Of a stretch of DNA of 64,000 nucleotides, positions 36,392 through 44,855 are shown one piece after another. Made by a program: the position numbers and the translations under genes. Source of the DNA: Caballeronia sordidicola (GTDB lineage: Bacteria > Pseudomonadota > Gammaproteobacteria > Burkholderiales > Burkholderiaceae). The stretch's first letter is position 1, and every line of letters begins with the position of its first letter. The notes beneath the pieces were generated by a model, which was not told the origin of the DNA, made no database searches, and saw only the letters and a list, made by a program, of their open reading frames with translations. The stretch lies in NCBI RefSeq assembly GCF_002220365.1, contig NZ_MTHB01000191.1, positions 1-64,000 on the forward strand, read 5' to 3'.

Positions 36392-36433
36392 TGCGTCCGC
36401 GTTTGTTGCGGATAATGACTTCAAGAGGTTGAT

Positions 36434-37807
36434 TTGAGCTTTAAACGAGGATCGTTCGAGACCATCGTCGAACGGGAGAAGGGGCTGAACCGAAGTTTGA
36501 CCGCCGGACAGATGTCGATGATTGCTATCGGCGGGGCGATTGGAACGGGGCTTTTTTTAGGTAGTGGTTTTGCGATCGGTTTCGCCGGGCCGAGCGTGTT
36601 GGTGAGTTACGCGATCGGTGCGCTGACCGCGTTGTTGCTGATGGGCGCGCTGGCCGAGATGACGGTTGCGCACCCGACCTCCGGATCGTTTGGCGCGTAC
36701 GCGGAGTTTTATATCGGGCCGCTCGCGGGATTTCTCGTGCGCTACGCCTACTGGTCGGCCGTCGTATTTGCGGTCGGCACCGAGGTTAGCGCGGTCGCCG
36801 TGTTCATGAAGTACTGGTTCGCGAATGTGCCGGGCTGGTACTGGATCGTTGGTTTTTCCGCCGCGTTGATTGGCGTGAACGCCGCGAGCGTCAAGGTGTA
36901 CGGCGTAATTGAATACGCGTTTTCGATGCTGAAAATCGTGGCGATCGTCGCGTTTATCTTGCTCGGCGCGGTGTTCGTGTATGGCGCGCCGGTGTCGTCT
37001 GGCGTCGGGCTGAACAACTTTACGGCGCACGGCGGCTTCTTCCCGCATGGCGTGAAGGGCATGTGGTTCGCGGTCATTGTTTCCATCTTCAGCTACCTGA
37101 ACATCGAGACGATCGCGGTCGCGGCCGGCGAAGCGCGCGATCCGCAACGCGCCGTGGCCCGGGCTTTTCGCTCGACCGTGTTCCGGCTGGTGCTCTTCTA
37201 TCTGCTCACGCTGGCGTTGATGCTCGCAATCGTCCCGTGGACGCAGGCGAGCACCGACGAAAGTCCGTTCGTCAAAGTGATGGCCGCCACGCACGTTCCG
37301 TTCGCCGCGGGCGTGATCAATTTCGTGGTGCTGATCGCGGCGCTTTCCGCGATGAACAGCCAACTCTACATCACCACGCGCATGATGTTCAGCCTGTCGC
37401 GGGCCGGTTACGCACCCGCGCGCTTCGGGCGTCTGAGCGCGAACGGCGTGCCCACCGCCGCGTTGTCTTTGTCGACCAGCGGCATAGCCTTGGCTACGAT
37501 CCTGACCGCATTCTGGCCGGCGATGGCGTTCGGTTTGATGATGTCGCTGGCAATCTTCGGCGCGATGTTCGCGTGGCTGATGATCTTCGTCACGCACCTC
37601 TTTTTCCGCGCCCGGTACGACGGGCCGGCACTGTCTTTCCGGATGGTGCTGCACCCCTTCGGAAGCTTGTTGGGCGCGGGATTGATGGCGGCGATCATGA
37701 TCACCACGGCTTTCACGAGCGAATTCCGCATGACGCTCGTCTACGGCCTGGCGTTCATGGTCGTTCTCGTCGCGACCTACCTGCTCTGGTATAGAAAGCG
37801 CGGGTAA
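36434..37807 (+). CDS. Amino-acid permease (APC superfamily, AAT family)
   Basis: A 457-residue inner-membrane transporter with 12 predicted helices. The N-terminal LNRSLTAGQMSMIAIGGAIG and GTGLFLGSG around 17-45 form the conserved TM1 substrate region of amino acid:proton symporters such as GabP, AnsP and AroP. A second conserved block is SYLNIETIAVAAGEARDP near 220-237. The start is a TTG at 36434 preceded by AAGAGG; no ATG is near. Substrate unknown (GABA, proline or branched amino acids would fit). It follows the orphan terminator by 42 bases, an arrangement open to attenuation control. Confidence 0.87.
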   Translation: MSFKRGSFETIVEREKGLNRSLTAGQMSMIAIGGAIGTGLFLGSGFAIGFAGPSVLVSYAIGALTALLLMGALAEMTVAHPTSGSFGAYAEFYIGPLAGFLVRYAYWSAVVFAVGTEVSAVAVFMKYWFANVPGWYWIVGFSAALIGVNAASVKVYGVIEYAFSMLKIVAIVAFILLGAVFVYGAPVSSGVGLNNFTAHGGFFPHGVKGMWFAVIVSIFSYLNIETIAVAAGEARDPQRAVARAFRSTVFRLVLFYLLTLALMLAIVPWTQASTDESPFVKVMAATHVPFAAGVINFVVLIAALSAMNSQLYITTRMMFSLSRAGYAPARFGRLSANGVPTAALSLSTSGIALATILTAFWPAMAFGLMMSLAIFGAMFAWLMIFVTHLFFRARYDGPALSFRMVLHPFGSLLGAGLMAAIMITTAFTSEFRMTLVYGLAFMVVLVATYLLWYRKRG

Positions 37808-37833
37808 ACACTGACCAAAACCCCTTTGCGTGT

Positions 37834-37869
37834 CTTTCGTTTCGAAACTAAAATTTTTCGAAACGAAAG
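37834..37869. promoter_or_regulatory. DeoR-type operator: paired TTTCGTTTCGAAA sites
   Basis: Two arms, CTTTCGTTTCGAAA at 37834-37847 and its exact reverse complement at 37856-37869, form a perfect 14-bp inverted repeat with an 8-base spacer; each arm itself contains the palindrome TTTCGAAA. Such TTTCG/CGAAA repeats are typical binding sites of DeoR-family sugar regulators. The site sits 20 bases before the start of the DeoR gene at 37889 and would give autoregulation and control of the whole sugar operon. Confidence 0.82.
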
Positions 37870-37888
37870 TGCAAAGGTGGTACTGCCT

Positions 37889-38695
37889 GTGTTGGCCAAC
37901 AAGAATTCGCTTCATCGGCGTCTGCGTATCGTCGAACTTGTCCGCAAGCGCGGGGAAGTGTCGGTCGACGAACTCGCTACGGCATTTGACGTATCCAGCG
38001 TCACGATCCGCTCGGACCTGAACTATCTGGAGCAGCAGCGCTACCTGATCCGGGCGTTTGGCAAGGCTCGGTACGTCACGCAACGGCCCGGCGAGAACCT
38101 GCTGGCGGCGGTGCCTTCGAGCGCGACGCGCCAGGCTGCGGATATGGCCATTGCGCGAATGGCCGCGGACTTCATTGATGACCACGCGTCGGCGTTCATT
38201 GGCGCGGGTCTGATCACGCACAAGCTGCTGCCGTTACTCGCCGATCGCGCGAACCTTGCGCTGACGCTCAACGACATAGCGATGGTGCCCACCGTCCAAC
38301 GATTCATGCGCTGCGAATTGCGTCTTACGGGCGGTTCGCTGGATGACGACTCCACCGTCCTGCTTGGGCCGGACGCCGAGCGTTCACTCTCCGCGCTGTC
38401 GCTGGATCTGGTGGTGCTGGAGGCGAGCGGTATTGATCGTGAGGGCAATTTGCTGTGCACCGATCCGCGTCTTGCAGGCGTATTCAAAGCCGCCCTAAAA
38501 AACGCCAAACGCGGCGTGGTCGTGGCTTTCCAGCCGACGCTGCAAGGTGAGGGCGAGGCCTTCTGCCACGTCAGCCGCCTGGGTGGACTCGTGCTGGATG
38601 ACGCGATCGACCCGCCGACACTCGACCTGATTCTCAAAGCTGGACTAGACGTCCATCGGCGGGAAGAAGGGATTCTTGAATTTTGTAGTAAGTAA
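37889..38695 (+). CDS. DeoR-family transcriptional regulator of the sugar operon
   Basis: A 268-residue regulator with an N-terminal HTH at about 23-50 (EVSVDELATAFDVSSVTIRSDL) and a C-terminal DeoR sensor domain that binds a phosphosugar, with DDHASAFIGAGLITHKLL near 94-111 and the GGSLDDDS block near 150. The frame is open from 37826, but that would run through the operator, so I start at GTG 37889, which has AGGTGG 8 bases upstream. It is the first gene of a run of six on the same strand. Likely a repressor released by a hexose-phosphate intermediate. Confidence 0.87.
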   Translation: MLANKNSLHRRLRIVELVRKRGEVSVDELATAFDVSSVTIRSDLNYLEQQRYLIRAFGKARYVTQRPGENLLAAVPSSATRQAADMAIARMAADFIDDHASAFIGAGLITHKLLPLLADRANLALTLNDIAMVPTVQRFMRCELRLTGGSLDDDSTVLLGPDAERSLSALSLDLVVLEASGIDREGNLLCTDPRLAGVFKAALKNAKRGVVVAFQPTLQGEGEAFCHVSRLGGLVLDDAIDPPTLDLILKAGLDVHRREEGILEFCSK

Positions 38696-38722
38696 ACCTA
38701 AACAATAACTGGAGACAATCGC

Positions 38723-39619
38723 ATGTTTCGTCGTCGTTCACTTCTTGCTGCTCTCGTCGCCTCGTTGGCCGCAACTGCAACCGTCGCTCACGCCGCCGAC
38801 GTGAAGATTGGTGCGTCGCTGCTCACGCAACAACACCCGTTTTACGTCGAACTCGCCAACGCAATGAAGGCGGAAGCCGCGAAGGATCACGCGCAGATCG
38901 ATATTGCGATTGCGAATCAAGACTTGAGCAAGCAGATTGCCGACGTCCAGGATTTCGTCACGAAGAAGGTCGACGTGATCGTGATCTCGCCGGTGGATTC
39001 AAAAGGCGTGAAAGCCGCTGTGTTGACAGCGCAGCGGGCCGGAATTCCGGTGATCACGGTCGATATCAGCGCGCAAGGCGTGGAAGTCGCGTCTCACATC
39101 GCCACCGATAACTATGCGGGCGGCCTGCAGGCCGGCGCGTTGATGTGCAAGGTGCTGGGCGGGAAGGGCAAGGTCGGTGTGATCGACTATCCGACGATTC
39201 AATCGGTGATCGACCGCGTGACGGGCTTCAAGAAGGCGCTGGAAGCGTGTCCCGATGTGAAGATTGTCGCAATACAGCCGGGCATCACACGCGCCGATGC
39301 GTTGAGCGCCGCACAGAACATGCTGCAGGCGAATCCTGATCTCGCGGGCATCTTCGGCTTCGGCGACGACGCTGCCATGGCCGCAGCGGTGGCAGGCAAG
39401 TCGGCGGGGAATCACGTGAAGGTGATTGGCTTCGACGGCATGCCGGAAGCGCGTGCAGCGGTGGACAAGAACCCGAACTTCGTCGGCGTGATCCGCCAGT
39501 ACCCGGACAAGATGGGCGCGCTCGCCGTGGATACCGCCGTGAAGGTTGCAGAGAAGCAGGCCGTGCCAAAGCTGCAACCGGTGACGCCGGGTCAGTACCT
39601 GAACGCGTCGGTGAAATGA
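38723..39619 (+). CDS. Sugar ABC importer, periplasmic binding protein (RbsB-like)
   Basis: A 298-residue periplasmic binding protein type I. The signal peptide ends with AHA at residue 24. The mature part has the typical ribose/xylose-binding pattern ADVKIGASLLTQQHPFYVEL, QDFVTKKVDVIVISPVDSKG and a GFGDDAAM block near 214. CTGGAG lies 12 bases before the ATG. It overlaps the ATPase gene by 4 bp. The operon's kinase and GatZ-like gene suggest a ketohexose such as D-tagatose as ligand, which is inference. Confidence 0.9.
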   Translation: MFRRRSLLAALVASLAATATVAHAADVKIGASLLTQQHPFYVELANAMKAEAAKDHAQIDIAIANQDLSKQIADVQDFVTKKVDVIVISPVDSKGVKAAVLTAQRAGIPVITVDISAQGVEVASHIATDNYAGGLQAGALMCKVLGGKGKVGVIDYPTIQSVIDRVTGFKKALEACPDVKIVAIQPGITRADALSAAQNMLQANPDLAGIFGFGDDAAMAAAVAGKSAGNHVKVIGFDGMPEARAAVDKNPNFVGVIRQYPDKMGALAVDTAVKVAEKQAVPKLQPVTPGQYLNASVK

Positions 39620-41142
39620 ATACGGTTTTAAAACCTCGCCCGACCGTGCCGCTGCTCGAGTTGCGCGGTATTGCGAAATCGTTCGGTCCGGTCGAGGCGA
39701 TTAAAGACGTCTCGTTCTCGATCCTGCCGGGCCGCGTGCATACGCTGCTCGGTGAGAACGGCGCGGGCAAGTCCACGCTGATGAAGATTCTCGCGGGCGT
39801 TCATGCGCCCACGCGTGGCGAGATCCTCCTGAATGGATCGCCGGCTACGTTCGCAAATCCCGGTGAGTCGCAGAAGGCGGGCATCGCGATCATCTATCAG
39901 GAATTGAGTCTCGCGAAAAACCTGAGCGTGGCCGAGAACATGTTCGCGGGGCACGAGCCGCGGCGCCTTGGTGTCGTCGATTTCAAGCGCTTGTATGCGC
40001 AATCCCAGGCGCTGCTGGATGACCTGGGCATCGATATTGATGCCACCGCGCCCGTCTCGCGACTCTCCATGGCGCAGCGCCAGCTCGCTGAAATTGCCAA
40101 GGCGCTGAGCCGCGATGCATCACTCGTGATCATGGACGAACCCACGTCCTCGTTGAGCGATCGTGAAGCCGGGATTCTTTTTCATATCGTCACGAAGCTG
40201 ACGGCGAAGGGCGCGGCGGTCGTGTATATCTCTCATCGGATGGACGAGATCATGCGCATCTCCGACGACATCTCGGTCATGCGCGACGGCCGTTACATCG
40301 CGACATTGCAGAAGGACCAGACGACCATCGGCGCATTGATCGCGATGATGGTCGGCCGTGAAATGAGCGATGTGTATCCGCGTCGGGAGACACCTTATGC
40401 ATGTCCCGCGGTGCCGTTGCTGAAGGTCTGCCACCTCACGCTGCCCGGTCAATTCGAAGACATCAGTTTCCAGATTCACGCGGGAGAGATCCTCGGCTTC
40501 TTCGGGCTGATCGGCGCGGGACGCTCGGAGGTGATGAAGGCGTTGTTCGGGATCGGCCGGCCAAGCGGCGAGATCATCATGAGCGGCAAGCGCCTGAAGT
40601 TGCGCAATCCCGCTCATGCCATCCGGGAGGGCATCGCGTTCGTCACGGAAGACCGCAAGCACGAAGGCCTCGTGCTGATGCATTCGATCGCTAACAACGT
40701 GACGATGGCGAGTTTCGAAGAACACGGTTCGTGCTTCGGCATCCTGAACCGCCGCTTCGAACGCGATGAAACCGCGAACGCCATCACACGCATGAACATC
40801 CGTGCGTCGGGGCCGTTTCAGGCGGTTGGGAACCTGAGCGGCGGCAATCAGCAGAAAGTGGTGTTCTCGAAATGGCTGGCGTTGAAACCCAAAGTCCTGA
40901 TCCTCGATGAACCCACGCGCGGCGTCGACGTCGGCGCGAAGTTCGAGATCTATCGCGTGATCCGGGAGCTGGCGTCGACGGGGACCGCGATCATTCTTGT
41001 CTCGTCGGAATTGCCGGAAGCGCTCGCCATGAGCGATCGCCTTGTCGTGATGCGCGAGAAGCGCGTCGTCCATGAATTCAGTGCGCACGGTCCTACGCAG
41101 GAAGAAGTGATGTCGTACGCAACGGGAGCCAAGACAGCATGA
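39616..41142 (+). CDS. Sugar ABC importer, double ATP-binding protein (RbsA/MglA-like)
   Basis: A 508-residue protein with two ABC domains in tandem. Domain 1 has Walker A GENGAGKST at 46-54 and LIMDEPTSSLSD near 172. Domain 2 has the degenerate Walker A GLIGAGRSE near 297-305, normal for carbohydrate type 2 transporters, with signature LSGGNQQKV near 409 and DEPTRGVDVGAK near 433. It overlaps its neighbours by 4 bp on both sides. Confidence 0.92.
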   Translation: MNTVLKPRPTVPLLELRGIAKSFGPVEAIKDVSFSILPGRVHTLLGENGAGKSTLMKILAGVHAPTRGEILLNGSPATFANPGESQKAGIAIIYQELSLAKNLSVAENMFAGHEPRRLGVVDFKRLYAQSQALLDDLGIDIDATAPVSRLSMAQRQLAEIAKALSRDASLVIMDEPTSSLSDREAGILFHIVTKLTAKGAAVVYISHRMDEIMRISDDISVMRDGRYIATLQKDQTTIGALIAMMVGREMSDVYPRRETPYACPAVPLLKVCHLTLPGQFEDISFQIHAGEILGFFGLIGAGRSEVMKALFGIGRPSGEIIMSGKRLKLRNPAHAIREGIAFVTEDRKHEGLVLMHSIANNVTMASFEEHGSCFGILNRRFERDETANAITRMNIRASGPFQAVGNLSGGNQQKVVFSKWLALKPKVLILDEPTRGVDVGAKFEIYRVIRELASTGTAIILVSSELPEALAMSDRLVVMREKRVVHEFSAHGPTQEEVMSYATGAKTA

Positions 41143-42131
41143 ACCCGACTCAACTCAGTGGCGCCGCATCCACGCGCCGCTCGCACGCAAGCGGCGCGCT
41201 ACAACGGGCGCTCAGGCATTACGGCGGGATCGTCGTGGGGCTGATCGTGTTGTGCGGGTTTTTCTGGGCGTTGTCGCCCAACTTCATGTCGGTGAACAAC
41301 CTCGTGAACGTGGTGATGCAGGTTTCCATCATCGCGATACTGGGTTTCGGCATGACATACGTGCTTCTGCTCGGCGATATCGATCTGTCGGTCGGCGCGA
41401 CCATGGCACTGGTCGGCACCGTTTGTGCGTTCGCGTTGGAGCATGGCGCGTCGCCACTCGCGGCCGTGCTCGCCGCCATGGTCACCGGGCTTGTTCTTGG
41501 GGCCGTGAACGGCTCGCTGTCCGCGTTGCTGACAATTCCATCGTTTATTGTCACGGTCGCCACCATGGGCGTTTTCCGGGGCTTGGCCTACCTGACGTCG
41601 AACGGCGTGCCCATTTCCATCGACGACGACCGCTTCGCTTTCCTTGGCAACGGCCTCGTGTTGGGCATTCCACTGCCGATCTGGATTCTCGCGGTCCTGC
41701 TGCTGTTGAATCACTTCGTACTCTCGCGTACCGTATTCGGACGAAAGGCGTATCTCGCGGGCGGAAATCGCGAGGCGGCGCTGTATTCGGGTATCGATGT
41801 AAACAGGCTGCGAATCATGATCTTCATGATCTCGGGCTTGCTCGCAAGTATTGGCGGCGTGCTGATGACGTCGCGGCTTTATTCGGCGCAACCGAATGCC
41901 GGGATCGGCTATGAACTGGACGCCATCGCTGCCGCCGTGCTCGGCGGAACAAGTCTCTCGGGCGGTTACGGAACGGTCCTTGGGACGCTGATCGGCGCGC
42001 TGATTATCGGCGTCATCAACAACGGGATGAACCTGCTCAGCGTTCCGTATTTCTATCAACTCATCGTGAAAGGCATCGTGATCCTGGTCGCGGTGTGTAT
42101 CGATGTTCAAACGAAGAAACGTCATGCCTAA
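41139..42131 (+). CDS. Sugar ABC importer permease (RbsC-like)
   Basis: A 330-residue inner-membrane permease with 8-10 helices, beginning with a 30-residue Ser/Arg-rich tail. It carries the RbsC signature GDIDLSVGATMALVGTV near 84-100 and the late GGTSLSGGYGTVLGTLIGALIIGVINNGMNLL block near 268-300. It forms the channel with RbsA-like and RbsB-like partners encoded just upstream, all linked by 4-bp overlaps. The kinase gene start lies within its last codons. Confidence 0.92.
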   Translation: MNPTQLSGAASTRRSHASGALQRALRHYGGIVVGLIVLCGFFWALSPNFMSVNNLVNVVMQVSIIAILGFGMTYVLLLGDIDLSVGATMALVGTVCAFALEHGASPLAAVLAAMVTGLVLGAVNGSLSALLTIPSFIVTVATMGVFRGLAYLTSNGVPISIDDDRFAFLGNGLVLGIPLPIWILAVLLLLNHFVLSRTVFGRKAYLAGGNREAALYSGIDVNRLRIMIFMISGLLASIGGVLMTSRLYSAQPNAGIGYELDAIAAAVLGGTSLSGGYGTVLGTLIGALIIGVINNGMNLLSVPYFYQLIVKGIVILVAVCIDVQTKKRHA

Positions 42132-43098
42132 TTCAAACGGTGTTCCCTCCAAGAAGCCCGGCACCATTGTTGCGATGGGCGAGATCCTGGTCGAAATCAT
42201 GGCGACGCGCGTAGGCCAGAGCTTTCGTGAGCCGGGCACGCTCATTGGCCCGTTCGCGAGCGGCGCGCCGGCCATTTTCATCGATCAGGTCGCGAAGCTC
42301 GGTAGCCCGTGCGCAATGATCGGCTGCGTGGGTGATGACGATTTCGGCGTGCTCAATGTCGAACGCTTGCGCGGCGACGGCGTGGATGTGTCGGGCATCG
42401 CGGTGCTTAAAGATGCGACAACCGGCAGTGCGTTCGTGACGTATCGCGAGGATGGCGATCGTGATTTTATCTACAACATTACGAACAGCGCGTCGGCGCA
42501 GTTGTCGGTGGCGAATTTGCGTGATGACTTGCTGGCGAAGTGCGGCAATTTCCACGTGATGGGATCCTCGCTGTTCTCGTTCAGGATCATCGAGGCGATG
42601 AAACAGGCTATCGAAACGGTGAAGACGAACGGCGGGACGGTGAGTTTCGATCCGAACATCCGCAAGGAAATGCTGCGAATTCCAGAGATGCGCGACGCAC
42701 TGGACTTCATCCTCGACTACACCGATGTCTTCCTGCCGAGCGGTCACGAGGTGACGTTGCTGGCGAGTGCGACGTCGGAGCGCGGCGCGGTCGATGAATT
42801 GCTCAAGCGCGGCGTGAAAGAAGTGATCGTGAAGCGTGGCGCTGAGGGTTGCAGTTACTTCGATGCCAACGGCGAGACGCATCGGCCGGCATTCAAGGTG
42901 CAAGAACTCGATCCGACCGGTGCCGGGGATTGCTTCGGTGCGGCCTACATTAGCTGCCGCGCGCAAGGTATGGACGTAGACGCCGCGTTGAAATACGCGT
43001 GCGCAAGCGGCGCGCGCGCAGTCGGTGTCAAAGGTCCGATGGAAGGCACGGCGACGTTCGCCGAACTCGATACCTTCCTGCAATCAGCCACGGAGTGA
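42124..43098 (+). CDS. PfkB-family sugar kinase (probable D-tagatose kinase)
   Basis: A 324-residue ribokinase/PfkB-fold kinase. The anion-hole and base motif PTGAGD is at 264-269 with D269 as catalytic base; the N-terminal substrate block SGAPAIFIDQVAKLG is at 46-60 and GCVGDDDFG at 67-75. The ATG at 42124 overlaps the permease gene by 8 bp; an in-frame ATG at 42103 would reach further into it. Adjacent GatZ-family and ribose-type importer genes match the D-tagatose branch described for Agrobacterium, in which a PfkB kinase makes tagatose 6-phosphate. Fructose or another ketose remain possible. Confidence 0.8.
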   Translation: MPNSNGVPSKKPGTIVAMGEILVEIMATRVGQSFREPGTLIGPFASGAPAIFIDQVAKLGSPCAMIGCVGDDDFGVLNVERLRGDGVDVSGIAVLKDATTGSAFVTYREDGDRDFIYNITNSASAQLSVANLRDDLLAKCGNFHVMGSSLFSFRIIEAMKQAIETVKTNGGTVSFDPNIRKEMLRIPEMRDALDFILDYTDVFLPSGHEVTLLASATSERGAVDELLKRGVKEVIVKRGAEGCSYFDANGETHRPAFKVQELDPTGAGDCFGAAYISCRAQGMDVDAALKYACASGARAVGVKGPMEGTATFAELDTFLQSATE

Positions 43099-43102
43099 AG
43101 CC

Positions 43103-44386
43103 ATGAACTCGATCGTCTCCCGTTTGAGCAATGCACATCCGGCGTCGGCGTGGCTTGCCGGTATCTATTCGATTTGTTCCGCACACCCGTGGGTGCTCGA
43201 AGCGGCCATGCGGCAGGCGCTGGAAGACGAGACGCCGTTGCTGATCGAATCGACATCGAATCAGGTCGATCAGTACGGCGGTTATACCGGCATGAAGCCG
43301 GCTGATTTTGTGGACTTCGTTCGTTCGATTGCCGAGCATGTCGGCTTCCCGCATGAACACTTGATTCTCGGCGGTGATCACCTTGGGCCGAACGCGTGGC
43401 GCCATCTTCCCGCTGAAGACGCCATGCAACGCGCCGATGCGTTGATTGACGCGTATGCATCGGCGGGATTCACGAAGATTCACCTCGATACCAGCATGTC
43501 GTGCGCTGATGATCCTGAGCGTTTATCGGATGCGGTGGTTGCTGCAAGGGCCGCGCGCTTATGCGCAGTCGCTGAAGCGGCTGTAAAGCGGGCAGGTCTG
43601 AGCGTGAGTCCTGTGTACGTGATCGGCACCGAAGTACCCGTGCCCGGCGGCGCTGCGGAAGAGCTGGATATCGTTGAGCCGACATCACGTGAAGCGGCGA
43701 TTGAAACGGCTCTGGTCCACAGACAAGCGTGGCAAGAGCATGGCGTACAGGACACATGGCCGCGTGTGATTGCGCTCGTTGTGCAACCCGGTGTGGAGTT
43801 CGATCACACGAAGGTGATCGACTATGTGCCGGCGCGCGCCGAATCGTTAAAGAGTGCACTGGATGATCTGCCGGGGATGGTCTTTGAAGCACATTCCACC
43901 GACTACCAAACGCCCGAAGCGCTAAGCGCTTTAGTGCGCGACGGCTTTCGCATTCTCAAGGTGGGCCCGGGTGTGACGTTCGCATTGCGCGAGGCTTTAT
44001 ATGCATTGGCGGATATCGAAACGCAGTTGGTCGACGAGAACAAACGATCTAATCTGCGCGCGGTAGTCGAGCGTGTGATGCTGGACAGACCTGGCTACTG
44101 GGAGAAGTATTATCACGGCGATGCCGGGCAGCAACGGATTTTGCGGACCTACAGTTACAGCGATCGCGTGCGTTACTACTGGGCAGATCCGGAGATCAAC
44201 GCGGCGGCGCAAAAGCTGCTCGGTAACCTGAGCACGCTGAAGATTCCAGAAAATTTGCTCAGCCAGTTCTTGCCCGAGCAGTATTGGGCGGTGCGCCGCG
44301 GTCAACTGAAGAACGAGCCGCTCGCGCTAGCGCAAGATCGCGTGCGGCAGGTAATTCGAACGTACACAGCGGCGTGCCGCGCCTAA
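43103..44386 (+). CDS. GatZ/KbaZ-family protein (probable D-tagatose 6-phosphate 4-epimerase)
   Basis: A 427-residue protein of the family labelled tagatose-bisphosphate aldolase non-catalytic subunit (GatZ, KbaZ, AgaZ). Conserved blocks are ETPLLIESTSNQVDQYGGYTGM (about 32-53), LILGGDHLGPNAWR (about 82-95), IHLDTSM near 124 and FEAHSTDYQ near 260. No GatY/KbaY catalytic aldolase is nearby. In Agrobacterium a member of this family was shown to epimerise tagatose 6-phosphate to fructose 6-phosphate, which would complete the pathway here without an aldolase. The ATG at 43103 follows the kinase stop by 4 bases; the longer frame from 43025 only overlaps the kinase. Confidence 0.82.
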   Translation: MNSIVSRLSNAHPASAWLAGIYSICSAHPWVLEAAMRQALEDETPLLIESTSNQVDQYGGYTGMKPADFVDFVRSIAEHVGFPHEHLILGGDHLGPNAWRHLPAEDAMQRADALIDAYASAGFTKIHLDTSMSCADDPERLSDAVVAARAARLCAVAEAAVKRAGLSVSPVYVIGTEVPVPGGAAEELDIVEPTSREAAIETALVHRQAWQEHGVQDTWPRVIALVVQPGVEFDHTKVIDYVPARAESLKSALDDLPGMVFEAHSTDYQTPEALSALVRDGFRILKVGPGVTFALREALYALADIETQLVDENKRSNLRAVVERVMLDRPGYWEKYYHGDAGQQRILRTYSYSDRVRYYWADPEINAAAQKLLGNLSTLKIPENLLSQFLPEQYWAVRRGQLKNEPLALAQDRVRQVIRTYTAACRA

Positions 44387-44408
44387 CGCTTATATCTGGC
44401 CCAAAAGC

Positions 44409-44855
44409 TCAATGCTTGCCCGTGCTGCCGAAACCGCCGGCACCGCGCTCGCTCTGGTCGAAGTCATCGACAATATTGAACGTTGCCTGCACCACCGGCA
44501 CGATCACCATTTGCGCGAGGCGTTCAAGCGGATTCAGCGTGAACGCAGTCGCGCCACGATTCCACGTCGAGATCATCAACTGGCCTTGATAATCCGAGTC
44601 GATCAGCCCGACCAGATTCCCCAGCACCACGCCATGCTTATGGCCCAGACCCGAACGCGGAAGAATCACCGCCGCGTAACCCGGATCTTCGATATGAATC
44701 GCGAGACCTGTGGGCACCAGCACCGTCTGGCCGGGTTCGAGCGTAATGGCTTCGTCCAGGCACGCGCGCAGGTCGAGTCCCGCGCTGCCGGGCGTGGCGT
44801 AGGCAGGCAGATAGTCGCGCATGCGCGCATCGAGGATCTTGATGTCGAGTTTCAT
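44409..44855 (-). CDS. dut: Deoxyuridine 5'-triphosphate nucleotidohydrolase
   Basis: A 148-residue trimeric dUTPase that hydrolyses dUTP to dUMP and pyrophosphate, keeping uracil out of DNA. All five motifs are seen: PGSAGLDLRA (motif 1, about 22-31), PRSGLGHKHGVVLGN (motif 2), GLIDSDYQGQL (motif 3), ERLAQMVIVP (motif 4) and the Gly-rich C-terminal arm RGAGGFGSTG (motif 5). The ATG overlaps the stop of the upstream flavin oxidoreductase gene by 4 bp. Last gene of the ribF-dut run; convergent with the sugar operon 22 bp away. Confidence 0.95.
   Translation of the reverse strand: MKLDIKILDARMRDYLPAYATPGSAGLDLRACLDEAITLEPGQTVLVPTGLAIHIEDPGYAAVILPRSGLGHKHGVVLGNLVGLIDSDYQGQLMISTWNRGATAFTLNPLERLAQMVIVPVVQATFNIVDDFDQSERGAGGFGSTGKH

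Noticed and set aside
36557..38221. Long minus-strand frame (554 codons)
   Set aside because: It is antisense to the permease and DeoR genes, has Arg/His/Asp-rich low-quality composition typical of a GC-rich shadow, and crosses the operator and start of the regulator.
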